Source of the DNA: Saccharum officinarum
Taxonomy: Eukaryota; Streptophyta; Magnoliopsida; Poales; Poaceae
Reading direction: 5' to 3'
Length of the DNA: 64,000 nt
Assembly: GCA_020631735.1 (NCBI GenBank)
Contig: CM036223.1
Location: forward strand, 9,710,191-9,774,190
Both the position numbers and the translations under genes were made by a program. Below, piece after piece: positions 12,000 to 23,290 of the stretch. Position 1 is the first letter of the stretch, and each line of letters begins with the position of its first letter. Under the pieces are notes generated by a model. The model was not told the origin of the DNA. It saw nothing but the letters and a program-made list of their open reading frames with translations, and made no database searches.

Positions 12000-12750
12000 T
12001 GGAGCTTTCATTTCAGATGACGCCGGGGCGGTGCTGGAGCTTGTAAAATTAAAGGGCCGCGCCGCCGCGGAGGGAGGTGCGTGCCTGCGTCCACGCGGCA
12101 GTGCGCTTGGTGCGGAAGCCGTTGGTAGCGGCGACAAACACCAGGAACATGGTAAGTCAGGCGGGTCCGGGAGCGAGCCGCACGGCGCGGCTGGAGGAGG
12201 TGGACGACGACGCGGTGGCGCCGTGGTGCTGCGCGCTGTCTGTGCCCGTGCCGGCGCCGGATGGCCCTGCCCTCGAGTACGACCACGACGTGGAGGGGGA
12301 GGAAGATGAGACCGCCCCTCAGTCGCGGCGAGGCGGGGGCGGACCAGGAAGAGCGGCGGTGCAGGCACCAGCTGCATCGAGGTGGCCTCCGTGTCGTGGC
12401 GAGGCAACGGAGGGATGCAGCGCAGTACGGCACTGGCGGCGGTGCGGGAACGACGCCGGTGCCAGCGCTCTGTCCGCGCGGTCTCGCGGGAGGCCGCGGC
12501 GGCGTGCTCCGCTCCATGGCAAGCTGCTCGCGCTCACGGTTCATGCGGGCGACCTCCGGCCTCCGCTCCGCCACGCCTCCTCGCGCGCCCTGCCTCCCAC
12601 CGCTCCAGTGTCTTGAGGAACACGCGCTGCATAGCGTCCTGCTGCTTCATCATCCCCTGGGTGCCGTGCCGGCAGTCCGATGCAGCGAAATGAAATGCAT
12701 GCTTTCCTTCCTTCTTCCCCCGAACACTCGGTGCATCCATCCAATCCAAG
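12000..12750 (-). pseudogene. Fragment of a trihelix (GT-2-like) transcription factor
   Basis: On the minus strand, MMKQQDAMQRVFLKTLERW (about 12660-12600), then REEAWR and MNREREQLAMER in shifted frames, match the coiled region between the two trihelix domains of GT-2-like DNA-binding proteins. No intact trihelix (Myb-like) domain is visible. Frame changes and the lack of a continuous ORF mark it as a remnant. The region is very GC-rich, which explains the many long overlapping ORFs in all frames; none of those looks real. Confidence 0.45.
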
Positions 12751-12963
12751 TGTGTGTTTCATTAAAAGGAAGAGTCGATCGAAGAGAGGAACAGAAAAAA
12801 CAGCGTGCGGATGGACTGCGGAAATCCTAAAATGTCTGCACTGCTGGCAGGCTGCTAATATAATGATGTGGGTTATTGGCGAAAAAATGCGACCGACCCC
12901 GTCTCTGCCTGCATTTGCAGATGGATACAGGCACATGAGAGAGGAAGCACGAGTGCCTCCCAG

Positions 12964-13775
12964 CAGGGCCGGCCCTGAGGGCGGGCAAGCGGGGCCGTCG
13001 CCCGAGCCCCTGATTTCAAGGGGCCTCACTCCAAGTATGTACACTATAGGTATATCGTATATGTATATGGTCTGTCAACTGTCAAGGCCCACTGGCCCAG
13101 CACCGAAGAGTAGCTAGCCTGCCGGACACGCGAATCGCGACTTCTCATTTCCTCAACCTTGAGTCCTCGTGCGCGGCGGCAACGCAAGACGTGATCTTCT
13201 GCATCTGCTCCGTATGAGTGTGATCCAGTATGCCCCAAAACCCCAATGTCGGTGACTTAATTAGATTAAATATGTGCGTGCTTTGTTGGCGGGTGATGGA
13301 ATTGACTGCTGTAGCACTTAAGCTTGCTGATTCCTTGTTGGCTAGCTCGTGCTCGCTTGAAGCTATGGTATAGCACTAGCTTGAAGGTAATTTAATATAT
13401 ATGAATTATTTTTTATGAATATTGTGTTCATATAAAATTAAGTGTTTGTCAGTAACATTTCATACATATTTAGGGCCTATTTGGCCTGCGCCTACGCACC
13501 TCGAGCCATAGCAGGCGCCATAAGTGTGGCGTATAATTTCGTCGTTGAACTTTTGGCAAGCTGAGGTGCAGAAATTGAATTACGGAGCCATGGTCACACC
13601 GCAAGTACGGACGCGAACTAAACGCGCGCCAAAACAGTGATGCGGAAGGTGCAGCGCAGCGCGCGGACGCGAACCAAACATGCCCTTACATATAGTATTG
13701 TGACTAGCATGTATGTAGAAGGGCCCCTGTTTTTTGGTTTTGCCCCGGGCCCTGAAAAACTCAGGGCCGGGCCTG
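12964..13775. mobile_element. Non-autonomous hAT element, 812 bp
   Basis: The ends are CAGGGCCGGCCCTGA and TCAGGGCCGGGCCTG, near-perfect inverted repeats. The 8-bp duplication CCTCCCAG is at 12956-12963 and 13776-13783. No transposase is visible. A smaller PIF/Harbinger MITE (13473-13685) is inserted in it. Confidence 0.93.
13473..13685. mobile_element. PIF/Harbinger-like MITE nested in the hAT element
   Basis: The 213-bp segment starts GGGCCTATTTGG and ends CCAAACATGCCC with TTA on each side (13470-13472, 13686-13688). Size, ends and TTA target fit Tourist-like MITEs. Confidence 0.75.
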
Positions 13776-13864
13776 CCTCCCAGTTCATGCTTGCTGAATC
13801 TGATCCGTTTGTTAATGTTGATAGTTTTAAAGTGTAGAAAAATAATGTTTATATTTACGCTAAT

Positions 13865-15035
13865 ACTCCTCCGCGGGTGTCTGTCCCGCGTCCGTCCCCC
13901 GAACACTCCTAGCTAGGCCTGCTATGCCCACAAGCCTGCTCCCACCTCCAGTTTGTCCACACCGTTCTTTTTATTAGCGATGTGGCTCTCATCCACATGA
14001 CGACCCGAGGAGGCGCTCCACTTCCTGCCTCTGCCTAGCCACGTGACGCGCGCACTCGGCTCGGCTGCTCCTGATGCAGCGCTGCTAGCACCGGCGCCGG
14101 CGCCGGCTGCTCCAGCTCAGCGAGCGAATCGAGCACGTGGCACATGTGTGTCGTGGTGGCCCGACCAAGCTCCAGCCGAGGCCGCACCCCATCCCTCACC
14201 GTGGTTCCCCACCAGGTAGGCCATGGGTACCGGCAACGTCGTGTTTCAAGTGTTTCAGGCGTTTTCAGACTTATGTTTCAAGTGTTTCATCTAAATGTTG
14301 CAAAAGTCGATCTGGATGTTGCATATGTTGCAATGACACTATACGCATGTTGTAAGCATATGTTTTTAAGTGTTTTAGTTGTTTTAAGTGTTTCATCATG
14401 ATGTTACAGAAGTATATCTGGATGTTGCATAACACGCATGTTTCAAGTGTTTCAGGTGTTTTATACATATATTGTAAGTGTTTTGTATAGATGTTGCATA
14501 TGTTGCTACAGCTATATACACGCATGTTTCAAGTGTTTGCATCTGTTTTCAGTCGCATGTTGTAAGTGTTTCAACTGGATGTTTCAAAAATAGACCTGGA
14601 GGAGCACATGTAGCAATGCCCCGGTGGCTGGCGAATAGCGACCTGCCATGTACCTGCCTACAACTATTGCTAGGGCGTCGCCCGTGGGTCACCGTACGGG
14701 CGCCTGAGGCCGACAGACACCTCCTCGGCACGCATCCGTAGGTGGGGCTGTCTGTTACGGCCCGACGGGATAGCGGAACTCCTGTTACACAAGCGCGGTA
14801 GTCACATGTGTTCAAACCGGATCTATTTTGGCCGCTGGCGGGCCCTATAGACAGCTGAGTGAGGTGCGCTCGGCTGGCTGTTCAGCCACACATCCGTGAG
14901 TGTGCAGGGTCAAGTGCGTCATGTGGGCTGCACGGGCGAGCACGCGCTGGACAACGATAATATTCGTGAGCGGGCGCGACGCAGGCATCCGAACGCGCGC
15001 TTCTGTCCAGACGTCCGGGCATTAGACCCTCCCTT
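13865..15035. mobile_element. GTTGCA-rich repeat element, copy 1
   Basis: The core (about 14235-14620) is built of short recurring motifs such as ATGTTGCA, GTGTTTCA and CATATGTTGC. It is framed by GC-rich segments, with CGGGTGTCTGTCC on the left and a related CCGGACGTCTGGACAG on the other strand at the right (about 15005-15020). The layout suggests a non-autonomous, possibly Mutator-like element, but the ends and target duplication are not firm. Related cores occur at 16500-16970 and 33820-34290. The ORFs inside are by-products of the repeats. Confidence 0.5.
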
Positions 15036-15039
15036 ATAT

Positions 15040-16490
15040 TTATTTTGATTCATGTAAATATAAAGTGAATTATTAGTTCAAGTTAGAACAATTCCTTTTC
15101 TTATTTTTGGGGAGACCTCATTTGCTTATGACATCGTCATATTGTTCTATATTTACTTTAATGGTTTCCATATAATAGCCGGTTGCTTATGTTTGCCTTA
15201 GAGATTATGCTTACTTTAGAATATTCTCGATTATGTTTTTTTTTGGGGGGATGATTATGCTATGAAGTCAATATTAGATATATTTATTTCACTGAGGACC
15301 TATCTGCGATTTTAGAAAATATTGTTCTGCAAATAGGTCCTTCTTCCTCCTCTGGAAGCACACTGCCATGGCAACCATGTCTATGCTTGGGAGGAGCCGA
15401 CCGGCCGAGACGAGCGGGCAGCCAGCAGCGGCCGGCGAGTGGCAGCGCTGGTCCGCCCTTTTGGGCCCGCGGCAGGGGCCAACGTTCCGGGGCTGGGTGT
15501 TCGGGGTTGGCATCGGCTGGCCAGAGCTGTGCGCAGGGGATGGGCTCGGCCAGCAGATAGGTCACGCGCCTAGGCCGCACCGGTGGACGCGGCGGGAGCG
15601 CGAGGGCCGCGCGGGTCCGTGATGGCCGCGTCGGGCCTAAAAGGAGCCGTGCCAGCTGCGCCGAGGCTATGCGGGGTCGCAACTATCACGCCGAGGCCAG
15701 GAGGAGCCGCGCCAGGGCCGCGCGTGCTGCCCACAACGGCCGTGCCGTCGGCCTCCATTAGGGTTAGCTTCGCGCATGCGAATGAAGTGACAAAGTTTTC
15801 TCCTTTTCTATACTAATGAGAAGACAGGGCCATTCTGGTCTTTTTGCATGTGGCCCACATGACAGTTCACGGTAGAGGATGTCTAAATAGACGGTAGTGT
15901 CACTTTGAGAACGAAAATTTGGCTCAAGGGCAAATAAGGAAGGTTTAAAGTTTGGGTGCTAAATTGAGAACAATAAGTTTTTTTAGTGTCAAATAAGGAA
16001 TTTTCTCATCATTGACCGCTGCGCTTCCCAGCTCTGGCTCCAATCTCTTCTTTCTTCCCCGAGCTCACCACCTCCAATCTTCTCCGGCCTTCCATCTCGG
16101 CCTCCTATCTTCTCCCACCTTCCTCTCTTTTGCATCCACCCAGGGATGATGAGCACATGTTTCGGGCACTATCCCACAACCTTCTCATCTACCAACTGCG
16201 CACAATGACACTACTCACATGTTGCCTCAACATCATCGTTCGCCGGCCACATCACTTTGACCTATAGGTGCATGTCATGTCACCCCACGGATCCCACAAA
16301 CAGTGCCAAAGCTAGAGCAAACTGGAGGAGAGTGCAGTTGCCTTATGGGTGTATATACTTGGTTAGAAAATGCATATATGGTGCATTCGCACCCACCACG
16401 AAGAACCTAGCTCTACCACTGCCCACAAGCTAATTTGTGTGTGCGCATGAGCTCAGCACAAGTGACCTCCGAGCCACTCCCTGGCATCGT
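15040..16490. other. Intergenic region, no recognised gene
   Basis: 15040-15290 is AT-rich. 15350-15770 is strongly GC-rich with overlapping ORFs in several frames and no recognisable protein. 15800-16030 resembles widespread grass repeat sequence. 16030-16490 is mixed-composition DNA without a convincing ORF. Confidence 0.5.
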
Positions 16491-16494
16491 GCTT

Positions 16495-16990
16495 TGCGTT
16501 GGCGTCGACCTCCGTATGTTTTATGGGTTCCAGATGTATGTTTCATCTAGATGTTGCATGTGTTTCATCTAGATGTTGCAAAAGTAGATCTGGTGTTGCA
16601 TATGTTTCAATAGCTATACACGTATGTTGCAGTTGTATATTTCAAATGTTTCATCTGTTTCAGATGTATATTACAAGTGTTTTTATCTAGATGTTGCATA
16701 TATTACATTGTCTATACACATATGTGGCAAGCATATGTTTCGAATGTTTCACCTGTTTTAGATGTATGTTGCAGCAAGTACTTCATGTTGCAAGTGTTTT
16801 CATTAGCAGGCCCGGGAAGCGGGCCCATGCGGAGTGTTTCATCTGGATATTTCGTATGTTGCAATGGATATACACGTATGTTGCAAGTGTATGTTTCAAC
16901 TATTTCAAACGTATGTTGCAAATGTTTTATCTGAATGTTGCATATGTTGCAGTGGCCATACACATACGTTGAAACGACAGATATGGCGTG
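16495..16990. mobile_element. GTTGCA-rich repeat element, copy 2
   Basis: It has the same motif set as the 14.2-kb core (ATGTTGCA, GTTTCATCTAGATGTTGC, TATACACGTATGTTGC) in the same orientation. The limits are those of the recognisable core; the flanks to about 16030 and 17200 may belong to it. No TIR or TSD was found. Confidence 0.5.
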
Positions 16991-17818
16991 GGCATAGATA
17001 CAAATCTGTCGGGTTTAGAGAAGTATTTGATTTCAACAGGCATCTATGGGTAGCAAAGGTGGAGGCATCTCGCAAGATCCGAGTGAGTCGCATAACCATC
17101 CACCTCCCAGGTTCCCCTCGTCTCGTCTCCTCTCTCTCTCCCTCTCCCTCTCATCATAGGCCAGCGTACGGGCGTCTCTGTTGTGGCCCATTCAGCACCT
17201 CATGCATATCCATTACAATGAGCAGGAGCGGCAGTGGCATGCACAAGCAGCAGTACAACTAGAGCAGATGTAGATGAAGAGCATGAGCACGTATCGTGAC
17301 GAAGAAAAGAAGTTGAAGCTTGTTTTTTTGTTTTTCTTTTTAATTTCCAATGGTAGGCGTCCTATGGAAAATACTATTTTTAGTGCCAACATGGCCAAAC
17401 ATTTCTGTTAATTATGATTAACATAGACTTTTTAGAGGTGAGTAGTTTTGCTTCCTTTGAAAATTATTTTTGCCCGCATCTGAAAAAGATTTATGCAATA
17501 TTGTTTTCTTTTTCCTCTTTTTGTTATTTTCCTTTTGAACCAACCACAAATGGCACCTGCAGTTGCCTTGTGCCACAAACAGTTGAGAGAAGTAGGACAG
17601 ATGGGAATATGAACCTTGAGTTCAGTGAGTGAGAGGAGAACCACCCCTTACAAAAATGTAAGCTAGGGCACATGGCTCTATAGTATATATAGGAGAGGTT
17701 TCTCCCACCACTATATAGTTTCATAGTTTACAAACAGGTCCTCAGACTTTACGGTTGGGACCGTTTTGCAAGGAGGGAGTATGTGAAGGTATATTCATCA
17801 TTCAACAAAATACGGATG
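16991..17818. other. Intergenic region, no recognised gene
   Basis: Only short ORFs without recognisable content are present. 17130-17150 has a CTCTCTCCCTCTCCC run and 17320-17345 a T-rich run. I see no RNA gene. Confidence 0.5.
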
Positions 17819-17961
17819 AACGAGGGAGAGAGTGACAAACCATGAAACCAAGAAAGGTGAGTCAACAAACCATGAAACCAAGACCAAGAAAGGTCAAGAC
17901 CAAGAAAGGTGAGAGTGACTCACCTTTCTTGGTTTCATGGTTTGTCACTCTCTCCCTCGTT
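17819..17961. repeat. Perfect 46-bp inverted repeat with 51-bp loop
   Basis: Arm 17819-17864 is the exact reverse complement of 17916-17961. The loop contains further partial direct copies of the arm (AACCATGAAACCAAGA, ACCAAGAAAGGT). Either strand's transcript would fold into a 46-bp duplex. It could be a hairpin small-RNA source, the product of a template-switch event, or an end of an unknown element. Confidence 0.97.
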
Positions 17962-17985
17962 TAGGTAGAGATAGACAAATTTATG

Positions 17986-18136
17986 GAGAACCAAGCGGGG
18001 GCTCGGTTGGTCAGTTGAGCAGGAGCTCAAGCTGCCCGCCCGCGGTTCGAGTGCTGGCTCCCGCGCGGCGCCTCACCCGCTATTAAGCCTTCTAATAAGG
18101 CCGGGGTATAAGCAACCCCCTTAATCCAAAAAAAAA
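17986..18136 (+). mobile_element. tRNA-derived SINE with 13-bp target duplication
   Basis: The 151-bp insertion has a tRNA-like head (GGGCTCGGTTGGTCAG, and B-box-like GCGGTTCGAGTGCTGGC), a short body and an A-rich tail ending at 18136. It is flanked by AGACAAATTTATG at 17973-17985 and 18137-18149. Structure, polymerase III-type boxes and target duplication together identify a SINE. Confidence 0.88.
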
Positions 18137-18691
18137 AGACAAATTTATGAAAATTTGACGTCAACTTAGTTTAAACCAATAAGAAATATGGAACGTAAGG
18201 TAGTAAAGATGAGAATATATATTGTAATTGATGACGTGGGATCAGTGCAATATTTTTGTCTGGGATCGAATCAACCAGATGGAAGAGATTATTTTGAGGT
18301 GTGCTCTCAACAAGCGATAAGGCTGGCACATCTAGGACTAGGAAGTTGAGTAGCCCTGGCAGTGTACGACGACTTCCGTTGCATTCTTAGCTCTTTTTCT
18401 AAAGCATACATAGGCGAGTAATGCTTTGCTTGCGATAGGATTAAAATGCTCGAGACATGTGGGGCCATGTCCAGACTGCCCCCATTGCAAAAGTGTACCG
18501 CTTTATTTTTTACTATAGTTTTGTTGATGGCTTCGGAAGGATATGTTTCACAATATTTATCCATTAGAAGTATAAATAGCATAATCATTGCAATATTTCC
18601 ACTTCCTATCCTAATTAAATTCTTTAATAAACCAAATTAAGTGACTATGTTATCGTTGGGTCCCATATCCCCTGATCTGTGCCCCTCTTTA

Positions 18692-19033
18692 GGGTGTGTT
18701 TAAATCTAAAAAATTTTCACGAAAAACTACAGTAACGAATCTTGCGGCACATGTATGGAGCATTAAATTTAGACGAAAAAAACTAATTGCACAGTTTGGT
18801 TGGAAATCGCGAGACGAACGTTTTGAGCCTAATTAGTCCGTGATTTGACACTAAAGTGCTACAGTAACAAATATGCTAATGACAGATTAATTAGGCTTAA
18901 TAAATTCGTCTCGCGGTTTCCAAGTAAGCTATGTAATTAGTTTTTTATTAGTATCCGAAAACCCCTTCTGACATCGCACGCAACATCCGATGTGACATTT
19001 TTCCAAAAACTTTTCGCCCAACTAAACCCACCC
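18692..19033. mobile_element. Tourist-type (PIF/Harbinger) MITE, 342 bp
   Basis: It starts GGGTGTGTTTA and ends TAAACCCACCC, with TTA on each side (18689-18691, 19034-19036). The interior carries the familiar grass pattern (CTACAGTAAC, TAATTAGTCC, TTCGTCTCGCGGTTTCC). Confidence 0.92.
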
Positions 19034-19036
19034 TTA

Positions 19037-20375
19037 TTCACACGACCGTGACCTCACCATCGATGCGAGCCAAAATATTAATATTTTTTTTCTTGTAGGA
19101 ACCTTGAAGGCCAACTTGCTTCATCGAAAGGATTTCCGAAATGGCGAACCGGCGGCATCGCGAAGCCAACTTCAGAATGGCTCTGAAGTGGTCGCCAAAG
19201 ATGCATCACTGCTGGCAGCCAGAACGGGATGCGCGCGAAGATGCCCTCTCGGCGGTGCGATATCACGGCACCTCGGAATGGAGTGGGCTGCTCGACTCCC
19301 ATTGTATTCGCTAGGGGGCGACATTTCAGGAAGGCACGTAAAAGAAGAAAGTTACCACTAGGTTATTAGTCAGTCAAAATTTGGATTCTTATTTAGATAT
19401 GCACTAAGAGGACTCAAATGGTCCTAGTATAAAGTGAATACACTCGATGTCTAGCTCGAGTGAAGGCACTTCTGTTCGTCAATTGTAACGTTGGCACTAC
19501 AAATAGTGCTTCCCTGAATGAAGATGAGACCGTGAACCTTATTGGGAATCAAACCACTACCGATTCTACTTTCACATCAATTCTCTCATTGCACTATCGA
19601 AGACTTCGGTCTAAGATCACAGTCATGTTATTCTTCAAAAAAAAAAGGGATCACAGTCATGTTATTTCGTAAAATGGGCTCACACCCAACACCTCACGTA
19701 TGCAAACGGATCAATAACCAGCCTACTAGAACGCACCAATGCACTAATTAATCAATCCCGTCTCGCCGTGAGCTTCGTGCAAAAGGATTCTTTTCATGAT
19801 CTGATTCAAGAAAAATATGATTACATTTCAAGCATGTTGCTGGGAAAAAAAATTCCCGATCAAATGGGATCCAAAAGGCCATATTTTGACTAATTTTTTT
19901 AACAAAACCAAGTGTAGCTCTAAGTTCTAACTAGTCGCAACCCTGTTGTAAGATTCAAAAGCAGCCAGAGCTAGTTCCAACTACAAAGGTGCTACACGAA
20001 AATGTATTTAGAGGCGGCTGGACAGACGGAGGTCTCTATATATAGAGGCGGCTTAAAATATAGCCACCTCTGCCTAAAAAAGTATTTGTTGCTAGAAATC
20101 ATTTGTACAGTAGATGTAGAGTTTGTGCCGTGAACCGAAAGAAGAAAAAGTTGTGTCGGTGCCTGAACTGAATGTAAGGTGACGTTACCCTTATAGAAGC
20201 TATGCCTCCCTTGCTCTCACCGAAATAAACCTCGATTCTTGACGTGGCAGCGACTCGAAGAAGTCTGGCATGTGACGTTATACCAGAGGGCCAGGCGGGG
20301 CTACTTTCCCTTGCTCTCACCCACTCCTTGCATTGATTCTCCTGACGAGGTCCAGAACAGTTGGGCTTCCTTTTT

Positions 20376-20377
<2 letters not shown>
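19037..20377. other. Upstream region of the NLR gene
   Basis: No recognisable gene. A short ORF at 19104-19361 has no family I know. 20010-20085 has a small self-complementary block (AGAGGCGGCT ... AGCCACCTCT) of the kind seen in CACTA subterminal regions. Confidence 0.45.

Positions 20378-20419
<42 letters not shown>
20378..20419. repeat. (TA)n microsatellite, 21 units
   Basis: A pure TA run 80 bp upstream of the NLR start codon. A purine-rich stretch (20451-20496, GAAA/AAGA type) follows it directly before the ATG. The ORFs reading as Tyr-Ile repeats here are artefacts of this run. Confidence 0.98.
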
Positions 20420-20420
<1 letters not shown>

Positions 20421-21823
20421 TGCATGGTGTAATAATTGACGAGAAGCTAGTAAGAAAGGAAGGAAGAAAGCAAGAAAGAAAAAAAAAGAAAAGAAATTAA
20501 TGGAGGGCGCCGCGCAGAGCCTTTTGAGCAATGCTGGTCAGCTGGTGGGGGATGAGTTCCGGCAGCTCCGCGGCGAGGTCGCCCGGTTGAGGAACGAGCT
20601 GGCCATCATCAACGCCCTCCTCCGCATGCAGTCTGAAGCCGGCGAGGGCGCCGTGAGCCACGTCGTCCGGGAGTGGACGAAGCAGCTGCGGGAGGTGCGC
20701 TACGACGCCGAGGACTGCATCGACCTCTATCTACTCCGCGTCAGGTCCCGGCCAGGTGACCGCGGTTTCGTCCGGTGAAAGCGGCTCCTTGGCACCCTTT
20801 GGTCTCGCCGTCGCCTCGCTGGTGACATCAGGGACGTCCGCGCCCTTGCTTCCGACATCAGCGACCAGCTTGCTCGCTACGGCATCAGACTCGAGCCACG
20901 GCTGATGGGTCGCACTGCTGCTTCATCGTCAGGAGGCACTGTGCAGGCAGTGGCGGTATCATCAGCGCCTCCGTTTCGTCCAGGTGACAACGACGACGAC
21001 GACGACTGCAATCAGTTCGTCGACAACAGGGGCCTGGCCCTCGACCTTTTCTACAAGGTCCGGGCACTAGCAAATGACGACGACAAGCAGCTCAAGGTGT
21101 TCTCCATCTGCGGCTTCGGAGGGCTCGGGAAGACCACGCTGGCAATGGAGGTCTGTCGGCTGCTGGAGATGGAGTTCCTGTGGCAAGCGCGGGTGTCCGT
21201 GTCCCAGACATTCAGCGCCAAGGACCTCCAGGGATTGCTCAAGCGCCTGCTTCGGCAGATCGCGCTGCCGAACCTGCAGGCAGTTCCCCAGCAAGTGGAT
21301 CCCCTGGGCAACAACATCGACACCATGGATGTCGGCCAGCTGGAAAACAAGCTCAAAGACACTCTCGACAACAAGAGGTACAGTAGCACCCACCGTACAT
21401 AATTTCATCTTGGAAGTTACTCTTCCTTATTTCATTTTGATCTACCCTTTATTACTGACTAGAGAGTCCACGGTAGTATCCATGCATATTAATTTCCCAC
21501 AAGAGCCACGTATATTACAAAAGCAAAAAAAAAAGATAAATCTTGATATTTATTAAAATGAAAACACATCTAGCAATCCTATCTTAATATTACTAGTTAG
21601 AGGCTCCAACAAAGCTAGCAAAATTAATTCTTACCTGACGTGCTAGAAATATTATTAATTAGACGGAGCCTCCACATTAATTCTCATCGGAGATCAGACA
21701 CGTTAGAAAAAAGATAAATCCTATATAAATTCTCACAATAATCAGATACATTTGGCCTTTAATTTTGTACAGTCTATTCATCATCATCAATAATATCTAT
21801 TGGATATATTCAATTTTATTAAA

Positions 21824-22200
21824 AATTACCCACCTTTGTCATTATGAAAAAATATATAAAGTAACCACCTAGTTTTTGTATTTAAATTACCCACTACTAT
21901 CATTACAAAAGATAATTCAATATAACTCCTAAATTTATATAATTACCCACCTCTGTCATTATCAAATATAATTTGAAATAACCCCCCTTAATTTTCATCT
22001 AAGTTACCCACGTCTATCATTACAAAAGATAATTTAAAATAACTCTCTAACTTTGTATCTAAATTACTTACACATCCGTCATTATGAATAATAATTTACG
22101 ATTATATACTAATACTTTTTTTATAATTACCTATGTCAACCATTATAAAAGACAATGCAACCCAACATCTGCATTCAAATTACCTATATATATGCCATTA
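21824..22200. repeat. Degenerate tandem repeat of about 60 bp, 7 units
   Basis: Units begin AATTACC(C/T)A near 21824, 21885, 21941, 22002, 22062, 22125 and 22178, and each carries a TCATTA/CCATTA and an ATAACTCC-like block. The spacing is 53-63 bp. It lies in the NLR intron. A related but looser pattern recurs at about 28650-28860. Confidence 0.8.
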
Positions 22201-22226
22201 CACATTTTAATTTGTATATCTACAGT

Positions 22227-22870
22227 CAAGGTTCTGAGATTCTTTTTCGCAAATATTCCGGAGCTCACCGAAATAGGCGAAATTCGGACCAGTTGCCATT
22301 TGAAATTTGAATGAAATTTGACCAAATTTGAATGAAATTTAGCACAAACGGCCAGACATGGTCGTGGGCATGAAGAGGATGTGTGCAGTGCTGGATTGGA
22401 ACATGCATTGGCTAAACGCGGCACCAGTGCGACAGTGGCGGCAGGGAGGCTCGACGGTGCGCCGAGAAGCTGCACAGGAGCCGGTGCGGGCGTCGACGGG
22501 TTGTGCCAGTGCGGTCATGGGTGTCAGGGAGAGCAGAGAGCCGCCGCTAGGTGAGAGAGGGAGGAGGCACCGGTGATGGGATGCGCCTGTGCGGTCGTGG
22601 GTGTCGGGGAGAGGAGGAGATCCACAACGCATCAGCCGCAGCTAGGTGAGAGAGGGAGGAGAAAAATAAAAAAAAAACTAGGGTTTCTAGTGTGGGCTCT
22701 GCGCTTTTATACCGTGGGAGGTGTTTTGTGGGCTGGTTTACATGTTCTATTGGGCCTAAAATTCAAAATGGGCCGAATTTATTTGATCGGTTCAATATTA
22801 TGTCGGGCCCAACCAAAATGGGCGAAATTTGGTGAGATTCGGGCCTTTCGGGCCGAATCCCAGAACTATG
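22227..22870. mobile_element. hAT-type element, 644 bp, in the NLR intron
   Basis: The ends are CAAGGTTCTGAGATTC and GAATCCCAGAACTATG (inverted, three mismatches). The 8-bp duplication TCTACAGT is at 22219-22226 and 22871-22878. The interior has a GC-rich part with no transposase. Confidence 0.9.
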
Positions 22871-23290
22871 TCTACAGTATCCATCTCAGCCACTAAAAGA
22901 AACAAAAATGTCTCACAAATATACATACAAATACCAATATAAGTTATCACAAAAAATAATCTAATATCAATAAAGAATGATATATACTTCTAAATCATAG
23001 ACTTCTACTGCCATTAAGTTAAAAGTAAGCATAATGTTATGTTCTAACGTGTAGACCAAGTAAAAATGCATACAATTAGGATAAATATTTATTTTAATCG
23101 CTTATCAAACACGAAAACAAAATGTTCCTTTAACAAACTACATAGCAATAACACTGACAATTCATTTTAAGTTATATCAATGCTTTATGAAAATGCATTT
23201 CATAAGTTATAATTTTAAATAAGTTTATACATTTGGACTGAATTATTTTTCCATATCAAAATTGGTAATTTAATTTTAAGCACTCTAAGT

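Noticed and set aside
12008..13117. Many long overlapping ORFs on both strands (up to 189 codons)
   Set aside because: Very GC-rich sequence lacks stops by chance. None has a domain, and several contradict each other in frame; only the trihelix-like words on the minus strand were kept, as a fragment.
18010..18065. Possible tRNA gene from GGTTCGA box
   Set aside because: Only the promoter-like boxes are tRNA-like, no cloverleaf is visible, and the A tail with target duplication shows it is a SINE head.
20301..20531. ORFs with Tyr-Ile repeats
   Set aside because: They read through a (TA)n microsatellite; the same occurs at 62311-62526.
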